A DNA stretch of 9,738 nucleotides from an uncultured Spirochaetaceae bacterium (GTDB lineage: Bacteria; Spirochaetota; Spirochaetia; Treponematales; Treponemataceae): assembly GCA_902797925.1 (NCBI GenBank), contig CADBUT010000104.1:1-9738 (forward strand). Reading direction: 5' to 3'. This document shows, piece by piece, positions 1 to 5,849 of the stretch. A model generated the notes under the pieces. The model was given only the letters and a program-made list of their open reading frames with translations, did not search any database and had not been told where the DNA came from. Each line of letters starts with the position of its first letter. The stretch's first letter is position 1. Both the position numbers and the translations under genes were made by a program.

Positions 1-960
1 AGATACCTTGTACCGTGGCTTGAAAGCGCGGGTTTTATCTGTACGCAGGTTTATCCTGAAGAGCTTGCAGGCTTAAACTCTGCTATACCGCTGCTTGTGC
101 TTGGGGCTAAAAACCTAAAACCAGACAACATCTTTGAAATTGAAAATTTCATTATGCAGGGCGGAAACGCCGCTTTCTTTGTAAGCAGAAATAATGTGAA
201 TATCTATACTGACTGGGTTGCCGAACCTGACGGAAATTCTTCATTGGCAGATTTGCTCAATTTCTGGGGCATTTCCATTAAAAAAGAACTTTTGGTTGAT
301 ATAGTCAATTACAGAATAGAAATGCAGAGCGGTAAGCAGGGCGGCTCTGAAACCGAATACATAAACTATCCGTTTTGGATTGTTACCGGCAGACATTCGC
401 TTGCTTCTAAATCAATTTTGAACAGCGGCTATTCAGGACTTGAAGTTTATTGGGCAAACCCGATAGAACTTTTTGAGGACAGCGGTGCAAAACTGACGCC
501 GGTTCTCAAAACAAGCACAAAAGCTTCTGTTATGCCGGAACCTTTTGATACAGATCCGTTCCGCAACAGAACAAGAGTTTTTGACGAAAAGGCGCAGTTT
601 AATCTTGCCGCAACACTTGAAGGCAGCGTAAAAGGCTATTACACAACCGCGGTCAGCCCCGATATAAGGCTTTTTGTGCTTGCTGACCAATATGCTCCGT
701 CAAGGATGATTGAATACACGAACAGCCCGCACAACATGGACTATGTAGTTTCAGTTCTGCTCTGGCTTTCTAATGAAGACGAGCTTTTGAAGATTAAGAA
801 CAAGGGTATAAGAACAACGTCGCTTGACTCGATTGTGAATCTTGAAGGCGCGACTTATGCAATAAGCAGAGCAGTTTGGCTCTGCTTTGTGCTGCCTCTT
901 GTTATTGTTGCGATTACAGGCGCAGCTTTCATTGTTTACAGGAAAAAGCGGAACAACTAA
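1..960 (+). CDS. GldG-like ABC transporter auxiliary protein, C-terminal part (5' end outside window)
   Basis: The frame is open from base 1 to a TAA at 958-960, giving 319 visible residues. A GTG at 97 lies inside the frame and is not a plausible start. The visible part fits the GldG/ABC_transp_aux family (PF09822). It has an extracytoplasmic alpha/beta region, a late segment with a 'TPVLKTSTKAS'-like stretch around residues 164-176, and one C-terminal membrane helix (about residues 291-313) followed by the basic tail RKKRNN. In this family the protein works with an ABC ATPase and an ABC-2 permease; those genes would be expected upstream, outside the window. The substrate is unknown, and the gliding role of Bacteroidetes GldG should not be transferred. 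The DUF4340 gene begins 14 bases downstream, the usual partner order. The family call rests on layout and remembered similarity, not on a catalytic motif. Confidence 0.8.
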   Translation, partial: RYLVPWLESAGFICTQVYPEELAGLNSAIPLLVLGAKNLKPDNIFEIENFIMQGGNAAFFVSRNNVNIYTDWVAEPDGNSSLADLLNFWGISIKKELLVDIVNYRIEMQSGKQGGSETEYINYPFWIVTGRHSLASKSILNSGYSGLEVYWANPIELFEDSGAKLTPVLKTSTKASVMPEPFDTDPFRNRTRVFDEKAQFNLAATLEGSVKGYYTTAVSPDIRLFVLADQYAPSRMIEYTNSPHNMDYVVSVLLWLSNEDELLKIKNKGIRTTSLDSIVNLEGATYAISRAVWLCFVLPLVIVAITGAAFIVYRKKRNN

Positions 961-974
961 AAAGGAATTGAAAA

Positions 975-1892
975 ATGACAGAAATAAAAGCTGCAAAATG
1001 GAAAAAATCTATCTTTTTTCTTATGATTTGTTCAATTCTAATAGGCGTTCTGCTTTTTATAAGAACAATTCTTTTTTCAGGTACAAAAGGAATTTCAGGC
1101 AAAGATACAGCATTATTAAATCCAAAGTATCAGGACGCTGTAAGCGAGATTTATCTGCGTTCAGGCATATCTGAAGTTTTTCTTTACAAAAAGGAAAATT
1201 TCTGGTGGGGCAGTGCTTCAATTGAAAATGAGAATGTGATTTTTCCGCTTAACAGCAATAAAATTTTAGACTTTATAAAAACGCTCTCTTCAATTCGAAA
1301 AGTATATCATATTTCAGACAATGCTTCTCTTTATAAAGATTATAATCTTGACGGCAATGCTTTTTACATTGAAGTAAGAGACAGCTCAAAAGCAATTCTT
1401 CTGGAATTGTTTACAGGACGGCTGAATTATAACGGCGCAAAAATCAGCTTTAGAACAGGCAAATCAATTTCAATTTATGAGACTGAATCTGATTTAGTGC
1501 CGTATATTCATACACAGGCTGAAAAATGGGCAGACATGCTGCTTTTACCGGCGGAGCATGCAGCTTTTAACGAAACCGAAGTCTTAGGCTGTTCAATTGA
1601 CAGCATTCCAGTATTTCCAGACAACCGCACAGAGCTTGAGGCTTTTCTGCATAAAATGATAACTGCGAGAGGTTCTGTTATTCAGCCTGGCTTTGCAGAC
1701 AACCGTAATGTAACAGTTTTTTCTCATATAGTGCTGATTGAAACTCCGCAAAAAATAATAAGGCTTTTCTTTATCAAAAACGGCACAAATGAGACTTATT
1801 CAGTTCAAACTGAAATAAACGGAAAATTATCAGCATATTCCCTTGAAATATCTTCTTGGACATTTAATAATCTTTTCACTAATATTAACTAG
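975..1892 (+). CDS. DUF4340 domain membrane-anchored protein
   Basis: 305 residues. The ATG at 975 has an AGGA Shine-Dalgarno at 963-966 and lies 14 bases after the preceding stop, so the two genes are almost certainly cotranscribed. Residues 12-34 form one hydrophobic helix after a lysine-rich start (N-in anchor), leaving about 270 residues outside the membrane. The region around residues 76-140 (FWWGSASIENE, then a helix ending in LSSIRKVYH, then AFYIEVRD) matches the layout of DUF4340: a 'W.l..P' strand, a helix counting off residues, and beta strands. DUF4340 proteins usually lie next to GldG-like proteins and ABC-2 transporters and are thought to be extracytoplasmic parts of that system; no biochemical role is established. 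The gene is clearly more AT-rich than the preceding one. Confidence 0.8.
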   Translation: MTEIKAAKWKKSIFFLMICSILIGVLLFIRTILFSGTKGISGKDTALLNPKYQDAVSEIYLRSGISEVFLYKKENFWWGSASIENENVIFPLNSNKILDFIKTLSSIRKVYHISDNASLYKDYNLDGNAFYIEVRDSSKAILLELFTGRLNYNGAKISFRTGKSISIYETESDLVPYIHTQAEKWADMLLLPAEHAAFNETEVLGCSIDSIPVFPDNRTELEAFLHKMITARGSVIQPGFADNRNVTVFSHIVLIETPQKIIRLFFIKNGTNETYSVQTEINGKLSAYSLEISSWTFNNLFTNIN

Positions 1893-1901
1893 TGATTTTT
1901 T
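1876..1901 (+). terminator. Possible intrinsic terminator of the GldG/DUF4340 operon
   Basis: TCACTA (1876-1881) pairs with TAGTGA (1890-1895) around an 8-base loop, and six T residues follow at 1896-1901. The stem includes the TAG stop codon of the DUF4340 gene. With only 6 bp and AU-rich pairs it is a weak structure, but the T run directly after it is the expected layout. A second T run at about 1917-1924 follows. Confidence 0.45.
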
Positions 1902-1931
1902 ACATAAAAGAATACATTTTTTTTCTGTTTA

Positions 1932-1958
1932 TTGTAGTAAAACTTTATTTAGTATGAT
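1932..1958 (+). promoter_or_regulatory. Possible promoter of the HMA-fold gene
   Basis: A -10-like TATGAT (1953-1958, one mismatch) has a poor -35 TTGTAG (1932-1937) 15 bases upstream. Transcription would start near 1965, giving a leader of about 54 bases. Just downstream is a short inverted repeat, TTTAC-TG-GTAAA (1967-1978), which could be an operator or chance in AT-rich DNA. The spacer must hold a promoter because a terminator-like hairpin lies upstream, but the exact site is uncertain. Confidence 0.35.
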
Positions 1959-2018
1959 ATATTTTATTTACTGGTAAAGTGTATATTACAAAGTTGAAAA
2001 TACATATAAGGACTAATT

Positions 2019-2225
2019 ATGGATAAGAAAATCTATGTAGAAGGTCTTGAGGAAGACAAAGAAGCAGCTATAAACTCTGCTGTTGGTGCAGTAGCAGGTG
2101 TTTCTGCATGTAAAGCAGCAGCTATGAAAGCCCAGGTTTTAGTTACTTTTGATGAAAGTGTAGGCGGAATAGAAGATGCCATTAATGCCGCTATTTCTTC
2201 TCTGGGTGTTACTGTTCTTAATTAA
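2019..2225 (+). CDS. Small HMA-fold (heavy-metal-associated-like) protein lacking the CxxC motif
   Basis: 68 residues from an ATG with AAGGA at 2008-2012, six bases upstream. The pattern is that of a single HMA/ferredoxin-like beta-alpha-beta-beta-alpha-beta domain: strand KKIYVEGL (3-10), helix KEAAINSAVGAVAGV (14-28), strand AQVLVTFD (38-45), helix IEDAINAAISSLG (51-63) and strand VTVL (64-67). In copper chaperones and P-type ATPase domains the first loop reads GMxCxxC. Here the aligned stretch is G-L-E-E-D-K-E, so both metal-ligand cysteines are glutamates (E12, E15). The only cysteine is C31. Fold assignment is inferred from pattern; classic copper or zinc delivery looks unlikely. The gene stands alone, between a weak terminator upstream and a strong hairpin downstream, so it is probably monocistronic. 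An alternative is another small ferredoxin-like-fold binding protein. Confidence 0.8.
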   Translation: MDKKIYVEGLEEDKEAAINSAVGAVAGVSACKAAAMKAQVLVTFDESVGGIEDAINAAISSLGVTVLN

Positions 2226-2260
2226 TACTTAGAAAATTGCTTTAAAATCTAATTGGAATA

Positions 2261-2302
2261 TCTGAAAGGGAAAGCTGTAATTAATTTACAGCTTTCATCA
2301 GA
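2261..2302. terminator. Hairpin between converging HMA and rlmN genes, probably a two-way terminator
   Basis: GAAAGCTGTAA (2270-2280) pairs perfectly with TTACAGCTTTC (2286-2296) around a 5-base loop. An outer TCTGA (2261-2265)/TCAGA (2298-2302) pair extends it past an internal bulge. The site lies between two converging genes, 6 bases past the rlmN stop, as expected for a shared terminator. A T run is not adjacent on either strand (the nearest on + is 2312-2316), so termination strength is uncertain. Confidence 0.6.
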
Positions 2303-2307
2303 TTAAT

Positions 2308-3345
2308 TCAGTTTTTACCGTCTTCAGCTTGTGATTTTCCAAGCTGACCGCACGCACCGCCAATACTTCTTCCACGCCGTGTTCTTAATGTTGCAGAAAT
2401 TCCGCCTTTTTCAAGTCTTTCCATTAAATGATTAACTTCCTGACGTGAAGGCTCTTTAAACGGCAAAGATTCAACAGGATTCCATGGAATCAAATTAAAA
2501 TGCACGTCAATTCCCCGGGCAAAAGCTATAAGCTCGTCTGCAGCCTGGTCATTTGTATTAACATTATGCATCAGCGCTGCTTCTAAGGTACAGCGAATGC
2601 CTGTTTTTTCAGTATAATACTTTATAGCTTTTCTTAAATCCTGAAGAGGATTGGCTTTTGTTACTGGCATCAGCTGCTTTCTAAGCTCTTCATTTGCTGT
2701 TGTCAGAGAAACCGCAAGCCTGATAGCAGGTCCGTTATCAGCTAAATCATAAATTCCTGGGATAATGCCTGATGTAGATAATGTAATCCGTCTTTTTGAA
2801 AGATTTCTGCCGTTTTCAGAGCCAAGTATTTCTATAGTTTTTCTTATGGCATCAAGATTCAGCATAGGTTCGCCCATGCCCATGAAGACAATGTTGTCTA
2901 GCTTTCCGGCTTTTCTTTCAAGATGAAGAAACTGCTCGACAATTTCGCCGGCTTCAAGATTTCTGCCGAAGCCTAGTCTTCCTGTCTGACAGAAAGCGCA
3001 GTTCATTCCGCAGCCAGCCTGGCAAGAAACACAGGCGGTTTTTCTGCCGTCTGCATCCGTCAAAAGCACTGTCTCAACAAAGCGGCCGTCGTGCAGCTCA
3101 ATCTGAAGTTTAATAGTTCCGTCAGGGTCAGTTAAAGTTTGTTTTATGCGGGTAGAGTAGACTGATGAAGCTTCTTTCAGTCTGATGCGCAAATCTTTTG
3201 AAAGATTTGTCATGTCATCAAAAGTTTCTGCTCCCTGTGCAATCCATTTAAATATTTGTCTGCCCCTGAATGAAGCGTCAAGTTCGAGCTTCTCTGTAAT
3301 TTCTTGAGGCAAAAGACCTGTAATTGAAGACAGCATATAAATCAA
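2308..3345 (-). CDS. rlmN: RlmN: dual-specificity 23S rRNA A2503 / tRNA A37 C2-methyltransferase (radical SAM)
   Basis: 345 residues, or 342 if the ATG at 3336 is used. RlmN methylates C2 of A2503 in 23S rRNA and of A37 in a subset of tRNAs. The radical-SAM [4Fe-4S] ligands are C112, C116 and C119 (GCGMNCAFC). C105 and C332 (in GGACGQL) match the two catalytic cysteines of E. coli RlmN, C118 and the methyl-carrying C355. The SAM-contacting GMGEPMLN is at residues 156-163, and LSTSGI begins at 189. Length and all key residues are intact. Nothing specifically points to Cfr. The start is ambiguous: a TTG at 3345 overlaps the upstream TGA as TTGA, with AGGA (3349-3352) only 3 bases away; the ATG at 3336 has the same AGGA at 12 bases. 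It is the last gene of the TPR operon, so translation is probably coupled to the gene before it. Confidence 0.97.
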   Translation of the reverse strand: MIYMLSSITGLLPQEITEKLELDASFRGRQIFKWIAQGAETFDDMTNLSKDLRIRLKEASSVYSTRIKQTLTDPDGTIKLQIELHDGRFVETVLLTDADGRKTACVSCQAGCGMNCAFCQTGRLGFGRNLEAGEIVEQFLHLERKAGKLDNIVFMGMGEPMLNLDAIRKTIEILGSENGRNLSKRRITLSTSGIIPGIYDLADNGPAIRLAVSLTTANEELRKQLMPVTKANPLQDLRKAIKYYTEKTGIRCTLEAALMHNVNTNDQAADELIAFARGIDVHFNLIPWNPVESLPFKEPSRQEVNHLMERLEKGGISATLRTRRGRSIGGACGQLGKSQAEDGKN

Positions 3346-4520
3346 GCATCCTGCTGAAGTCTTGCAAGAGTTTCATTTATAATCTGAGAACGTATACCCT
3401 GACGCTGACAATTCTGCAAAACTTCTACAGCCTGTTTTTTGTTGCCTTTCTTTTCATAGCAGTCTGCCAAATCAATATATAATCTGTAATTTTTTGGATC
3501 TGCCTGAACAAGACGGGCTAAACTTTCAATGGCATCATCATAATTTCCCTGTGCCTTGCTTAAAAGCGCAAGACCAAGAACTGCATAAAGGTCAAATTCA
3601 ATATTCAGGGCTTTTTCATAGTATTCTGTTGCTGTTTTGAAATCACCCAAAGTTCTATAGGCATCACCGGCACGTGTCAGAATAACCTTGTTGTGCGGGT
3701 CATTCTTAAGGATTTTGTTCCAATATTCAATTGAACGTGCCTGCATGTTCATACCACGGTAACAGTCAGCAAGACCGAAAAGCGCATAAAAATTATTTGC
3801 GTCCATTTCAAGTGCTCTTTCAAAGAAAGGAACACCTTTTTCAAAAGTCTTAAGTTTGCGGTGACAGTTTCCAATAGAAGTTAAAACTCTTATGTCAACT
3901 TTATCATCACCGATTTCGTACATGCGCATCCAGTAATAAAGCGCATCAGCATATTCCTTGAAATCATAGTGCAGATGACCGAGACCAATCAACGCATAAG
4001 GGTTGTCTTTTTCCATTTCAAGAACCTTAAGATAAAGCTCCTTTGAGTTTTTGAAATCGCGGATTTTTCTGTATGCATCAGCAACACGTGTCAAAACTGT
4101 AATGTTCTGGTCATCATGAGCAAGGTATCTTTCCCAAATATCAATTGCTTTATGATACTGCCGCATTGCTTTATAGCAGTCAGCAAGACCGAATAATGCA
4201 TAATTGTTTGAAGGGTGGTAAGTCAGGCAGCGGTTATAATAATCAGCTGCTAATGAAAAATTGTGCTGCTTACGTGCAGAATCACCAAGACCAACCAGCG
4301 CGTAATTGTTGTTATCATCAAGTGCAAGAATCTTTTTAAAAGAATCAACTGCAGCAGAGATATTATCGCCTTTTAAGAAGAAATATCCTTCTTTTGACAA
4401 TTCTGCAATTTCATTACGCAAAGAATCAGCTTCTGGGTTTCTGTTATTAGGCATTCCGGTAGTGGAAATTCCAGAAAGCTCATCAGGCGGAAGAATGTCG
4501 AATGATTCTAAGTTGTCCAT
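3342..4520 (-). CDS. TPR-repeat protein with alternating repeat types
   Basis: 392 residues from the ATG at 4520. AGGA lies 8 bases upstream, and the start is 4 bases after the preceding stop; an upstream TTG at 4574 would overlap that gene by 50 bases and has no support. About nine or ten tetratricopeptide repeats fill residues 40-390, in register every 33-36 residues. Anchor positions are near Y73, Y107, T141, Y175, R211, Y245, V279, Y312 and Y346. Two repeat types alternate: one begins YALxGLADCY, the other VLTRxADAYR and is preceded by a helix with Trp (IDIWERYL, LYYWMRMY, IEYWNKIL). There is no signal peptide or membrane helix, so it is probably a cytoplasmic scaffold. The partner is unknown. 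Operon linkage with rlmN, overlapping by 4 bases, does not prove a role in RNA modification. Confidence 0.9.
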   Translation of the reverse strand: MDNLESFDILPPDELSGISTTGMPNNRNPEADSLRNEIAELSKEGYFFLKGDNISAAVDSFKKILALDDNNNYALVGLGDSARKQHNFSLAADYYNRCLTYHPSNNYALFGLADCYKAMRQYHKAIDIWERYLAHDDQNITVLTRVADAYRKIRDFKNSKELYLKVLEMEKDNPYALIGLGHLHYDFKEYADALYYWMRMYEIGDDKVDIRVLTSIGNCHRKLKTFEKGVPFFERALEMDANNFYALFGLADCYRGMNMQARSIEYWNKILKNDPHNKVILTRAGDAYRTLGDFKTATEYYEKALNIEFDLYAVLGLALLSKAQGNYDDAIESLARLVQADPKNYRLYIDLADCYEKKGNKKQAVEVLQNCQRQGIRSQIINETLARLQQDA

Positions 4521-4524
4521 ATCT

Positions 4525-4869
4525 TTAATCCTCTTCAGACAATAAGCTTGAAAGCATGTTGGCTGTCTTTTCAATTAGCGGCATTGCCTTATTTTTATTA
4601 TGAGCAAGCCAGTAATATTTTAGCGCCGAGAGCTCATCTCCTGCTTTTAAAAAGCTATCGCCGACACGTGTCAATCCATCTGAATAACCGGTTGCCAGCC
4701 AAATACGTCTGGCAGTGTTGATATCGCCTGAATTGAACAGCACATTTCCTTTTCGATTTAAAATAGCTTTCTGTTCAGAAGTGAGAGTTTTTGTTGGTGA
4801 TTCTGTAACCTTGATAAACCCGTCAACAGTTTTTTTTTCTTCAATCAGTTTTTTTAAATCATCATACAT
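4525..4869 (-). CDS. Small TPR-like protein, first gene of the rlmN operon
   Basis: 114 residues from the ATG at 4869, with a purine-rich GAGAGAAAG (4872-4880) just upstream. A strong promoter about 12 bases farther up makes this the first gene of a nearly leaderless transcript. The N-terminal third is charged and helical (MYDDLKKLIEEKK). Residues 39-93 carry one or two degenerate TPR-like helix pairs: ARRIWLATGYSDGLTRVGDSF is the same Trp-helix plus LTRVGD module found in the neighbouring large TPR protein. The C-terminus is acidic (SEED). It ends 4 bases before the next gene. I know no function for it. The shared module suggests that the two proteins arose by duplication or stack on one another; both are inferences. 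Confidence 0.85.
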   Translation of the reverse strand: MYDDLKKLIEEKKTVDGFIKVTESPTKTLTSEQKAILNRKGNVLFNSGDINTARRIWLATGYSDGLTRVGDSFLKAGDELSALKYYWLAHNKNKAMPLIEKTANMLSSLLSEED

Positions 4870-4887
4870 AACTTTCTCTCAAGAAAA

Positions 4888-4915
4888 ATTATACAGCATT
4901 ATCGAAATAAATCAA
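4888..4915 (-). promoter_or_regulatory. Sigma70-type promoter of the TPR-TPR-rlmN operon
   Basis: Read on the - strand, TTGATT (4910-4915) and a perfect TATAAT (4888-4893) are 16 bases apart. Transcription would start near 4881, leaving a leader of only about 12 bases that is little more than the ribosome binding site of the 114-residue gene. Confidence 0.75.
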
Positions 4916-5082
4916 GCTTTTTTTCGTTAAGTTTAACCATATATACCATGATAAATTCAATTTTTGGAGAAATTTGATATAAAATTTCATGCTTTCCTTA
5001 AATTTTTCATGGAATTTGCATACTTTATGGATTTTTTGGAGCTTGTAAAGATTTAATATTTGCTTCAATTGTAAAATAATCA
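4916..5082. other. AT-rich spacer between rsmD and the TPR operon, no supported gene
   Basis: Very AT-rich (25% GC counted over 4981-5040). It holds several loose copies of short motifs such as TTTTTGGAG (about 4961-4970 and 5032-5041) and TTTCATG (about 4984-4991 and 5004-5011). A perfect AAATAAT-C-ATTATTT palindrome spans 5074-5088 at the rsmD stop; it has no loop and no T run, so it is not a good terminator. A 64-codon frame on the - strand lacks a ribosome binding site and is not called. Confidence 0.5.
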
Positions 5083-5619
5083 TTATTTGTTGTTTACAGA
5101 ATAAAAATCTACTTCTGAGCGGCCATAAACACGATGGTCTGTTCTAATCAGATCCCCGATTTTCTCATCAAGCTTTTTTTCAGCGGGGCGGTGTATGAGC
5201 AGCGTGCCGCCTGGCTTTAATGCGTTTGTCTTTGAGCATTTCAAAATCAAATCCTGATGAAACTTGTACGGAAAAGGCGGATCTAAGAAGATGTAATCAA
5301 ACTGTTCTTTATTGCGCATTATAAAAAGTTCTACCGGCATGAAATGGCATTGTATTTTTACAGGCGAAATCGAAACATTTTCGAATATCGTGTTGACTTT
5401 GATTTTGTCTTTCTCAACAAGCACAATATGCGTTGCGCCCCTTGATGCAGCTTCAAGAGACAGCACGCCTGAACCGGCAAATAAGTCTAAAAAAGATTTG
5501 CCTGATAAATCGCCCAATATGCTGAACAATGATTCACGCATTCTGTCCATTGCTGGTCTGATAATTCCATCAGGGCATTTTATAATTCTTCCGCACAATG
5601 TACCGCCAGTAATTCTCAT
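5083..5619 (-). CDS. rsmD: RsmD: 16S rRNA guanine-966 N2-methyltransferase
   Basis: 178 residues from the ATG at 5619, with GGAG five bases upstream. A TTG 20 codons earlier (5679) lies inside the -35 box and would add a non-family hydrophobic leader, so it is rejected. RsmD methylates N2 of G966 in 16S rRNA during 30S assembly, using SAM. Visible family marks are the N-terminal MRITGGTLCGR, RPAMDRMRESLFSIL (21-35, the usual 'RPTxDRxREALF' block), SAM-binding motif I FLDLFAGSGVLSLEA (43-57), acidic E69 ending strand 2, catalytic motif IV DPPF (113-116), and the C-terminal YGRSEVDFYS. Length is within the family range and nothing is broken. It has its own promoter, and 213 bases separate it from the next gene on the same strand, so it is probably a single-gene unit. 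Confidence 0.95.
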   Translation of the reverse strand: MRITGGTLCGRIIKCPDGIIRPAMDRMRESLFSILGDLSGKSFLDLFAGSGVLSLEAASRGATHIVLVEKDKIKVNTIFENVSISPVKIQCHFMPVELFIMRNKEQFDYIFLDPPFPYKFHQDLILKCSKTNALKPGGTLLIHRPAEKKLDEKIGDLIRTDHRVYGRSEVDFYSVNNK

Positions 5620-5650
5620 AATTACTCCAATTCTAATCTGAATTAACAAT

Positions 5651-5679
5651 ATAATAGTGGAAATAAAGCTGTTTATCAA
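5651..5679 (-). promoter_or_regulatory. Sigma70-type promoter of rsmD
   Basis: On the - strand TTGATA (5674-5679) and TATTAT (5651-5656) are exactly 17 bases apart, each close to consensus. The start of transcription would be near 5644, giving a leader of about 25 bases that contains the GGAG of rsmD. This placement supports the ATG at 5619 as the rsmD start. Confidence 0.75.
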
Positions 5680-5759
5680 TAAAGCGTTTCTGAAAATAAT
5701 GTATTTTGGTAGACAGAATATGTATTAAAAGTAGTTTTATATGTTCGTTTTTTGGCCAT
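5676..5759 (-). CDS. Possible 27-residue small ORF upstream of rsmD
   Basis: ATG at 5759 has a well-placed AGAGG (GAGG at 5767-5770, seven bases away) and ends in tandem stops TGA-TAA. The peptide starts MAKKRTYKTT and is basic at the N-terminus. Its last codons overlap the -35 region of the rsmD promoter. I recognise no family, and no clear promoter is seen upstream. It could be a leader peptide, a small protein, or chance; the ribosome binding site is the only positive evidence. Confidence 0.2.
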   Translation of the reverse strand: MAKKRTYKTTFNTYSVYQNTLFSETLY

Positions 5760-5805
5760 TCAATTACCTCTTTTCAGTGAAACTAACGGCTTATTGCCAA
5801 AAAAC
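5747..5805. repeat. 10-bp inverted repeat over the HAD-gene -35 box
   Basis: GTTTTTTGGC (5747-5756) is the exact reverse complement of GCCAAAAAAC (5796-5805), with 39 bases between. The right arm covers most of the predicted -35 box of the HAD gene. The left arm begins directly after the ATG of the possible small ORF on the other strand. It could be an operator pair or, in a - strand transcript, a hairpin closing over the ribosome binding site and start codon of that ORF. Confidence 0.5.
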
Positions 5806-5822
5806 ATAAGTAAATGTAAAAT
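5794..5822 (+). promoter_or_regulatory. Sigma70-type promoter of the HAD phosphatase gene
   Basis: TTGCCA (5794-5799) and TAAAAT (5817-5822), each one mismatch from consensus, are exactly 17 bases apart. Transcription would start near 5829, about 21 bases before the GTG start and just before its ribosome binding site. Confidence 0.65.
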
Positions 5823-5849
5823 GCTACAAAACAAAAGAAAGAGGCTGTA

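Noticed and set aside
97..99. GTG at 97 as the start of the GldG-like gene
   Set aside because: The same frame is open and gene-like back to base 1, and the family is much longer than the 287 residues this start would give.
154..352. GCAGGGCGG at two sites in the first gene as further copies of the palindromic element
   Set aside because: Only nine bases match and they encode Gln-Gly-Gly with ordinary codons; the palindromic core is absent.
4521..4574. Upstream TTG start for the large TPR protein
   Set aside because: It would overlap the upstream gene by 50 bases and has no ribosome binding site; the ATG at 4520 has AGGA at the right spacing.
4889..5083. 64-codon frame on the - strand starting at the rsmD stop
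   Set aside because: No ribosome binding site, Lys/Ile/Phe/Leu-rich composition expected of 25% GC DNA, and its end overlaps the -10 box of the next operon.
5620..5679. 20-codon N-terminal extension of RsmD
   Set aside because: Its TTG lies inside the predicted -35 box, the residues do not fit the family, and the ATG at 5619 has GGAG five bases upstream.
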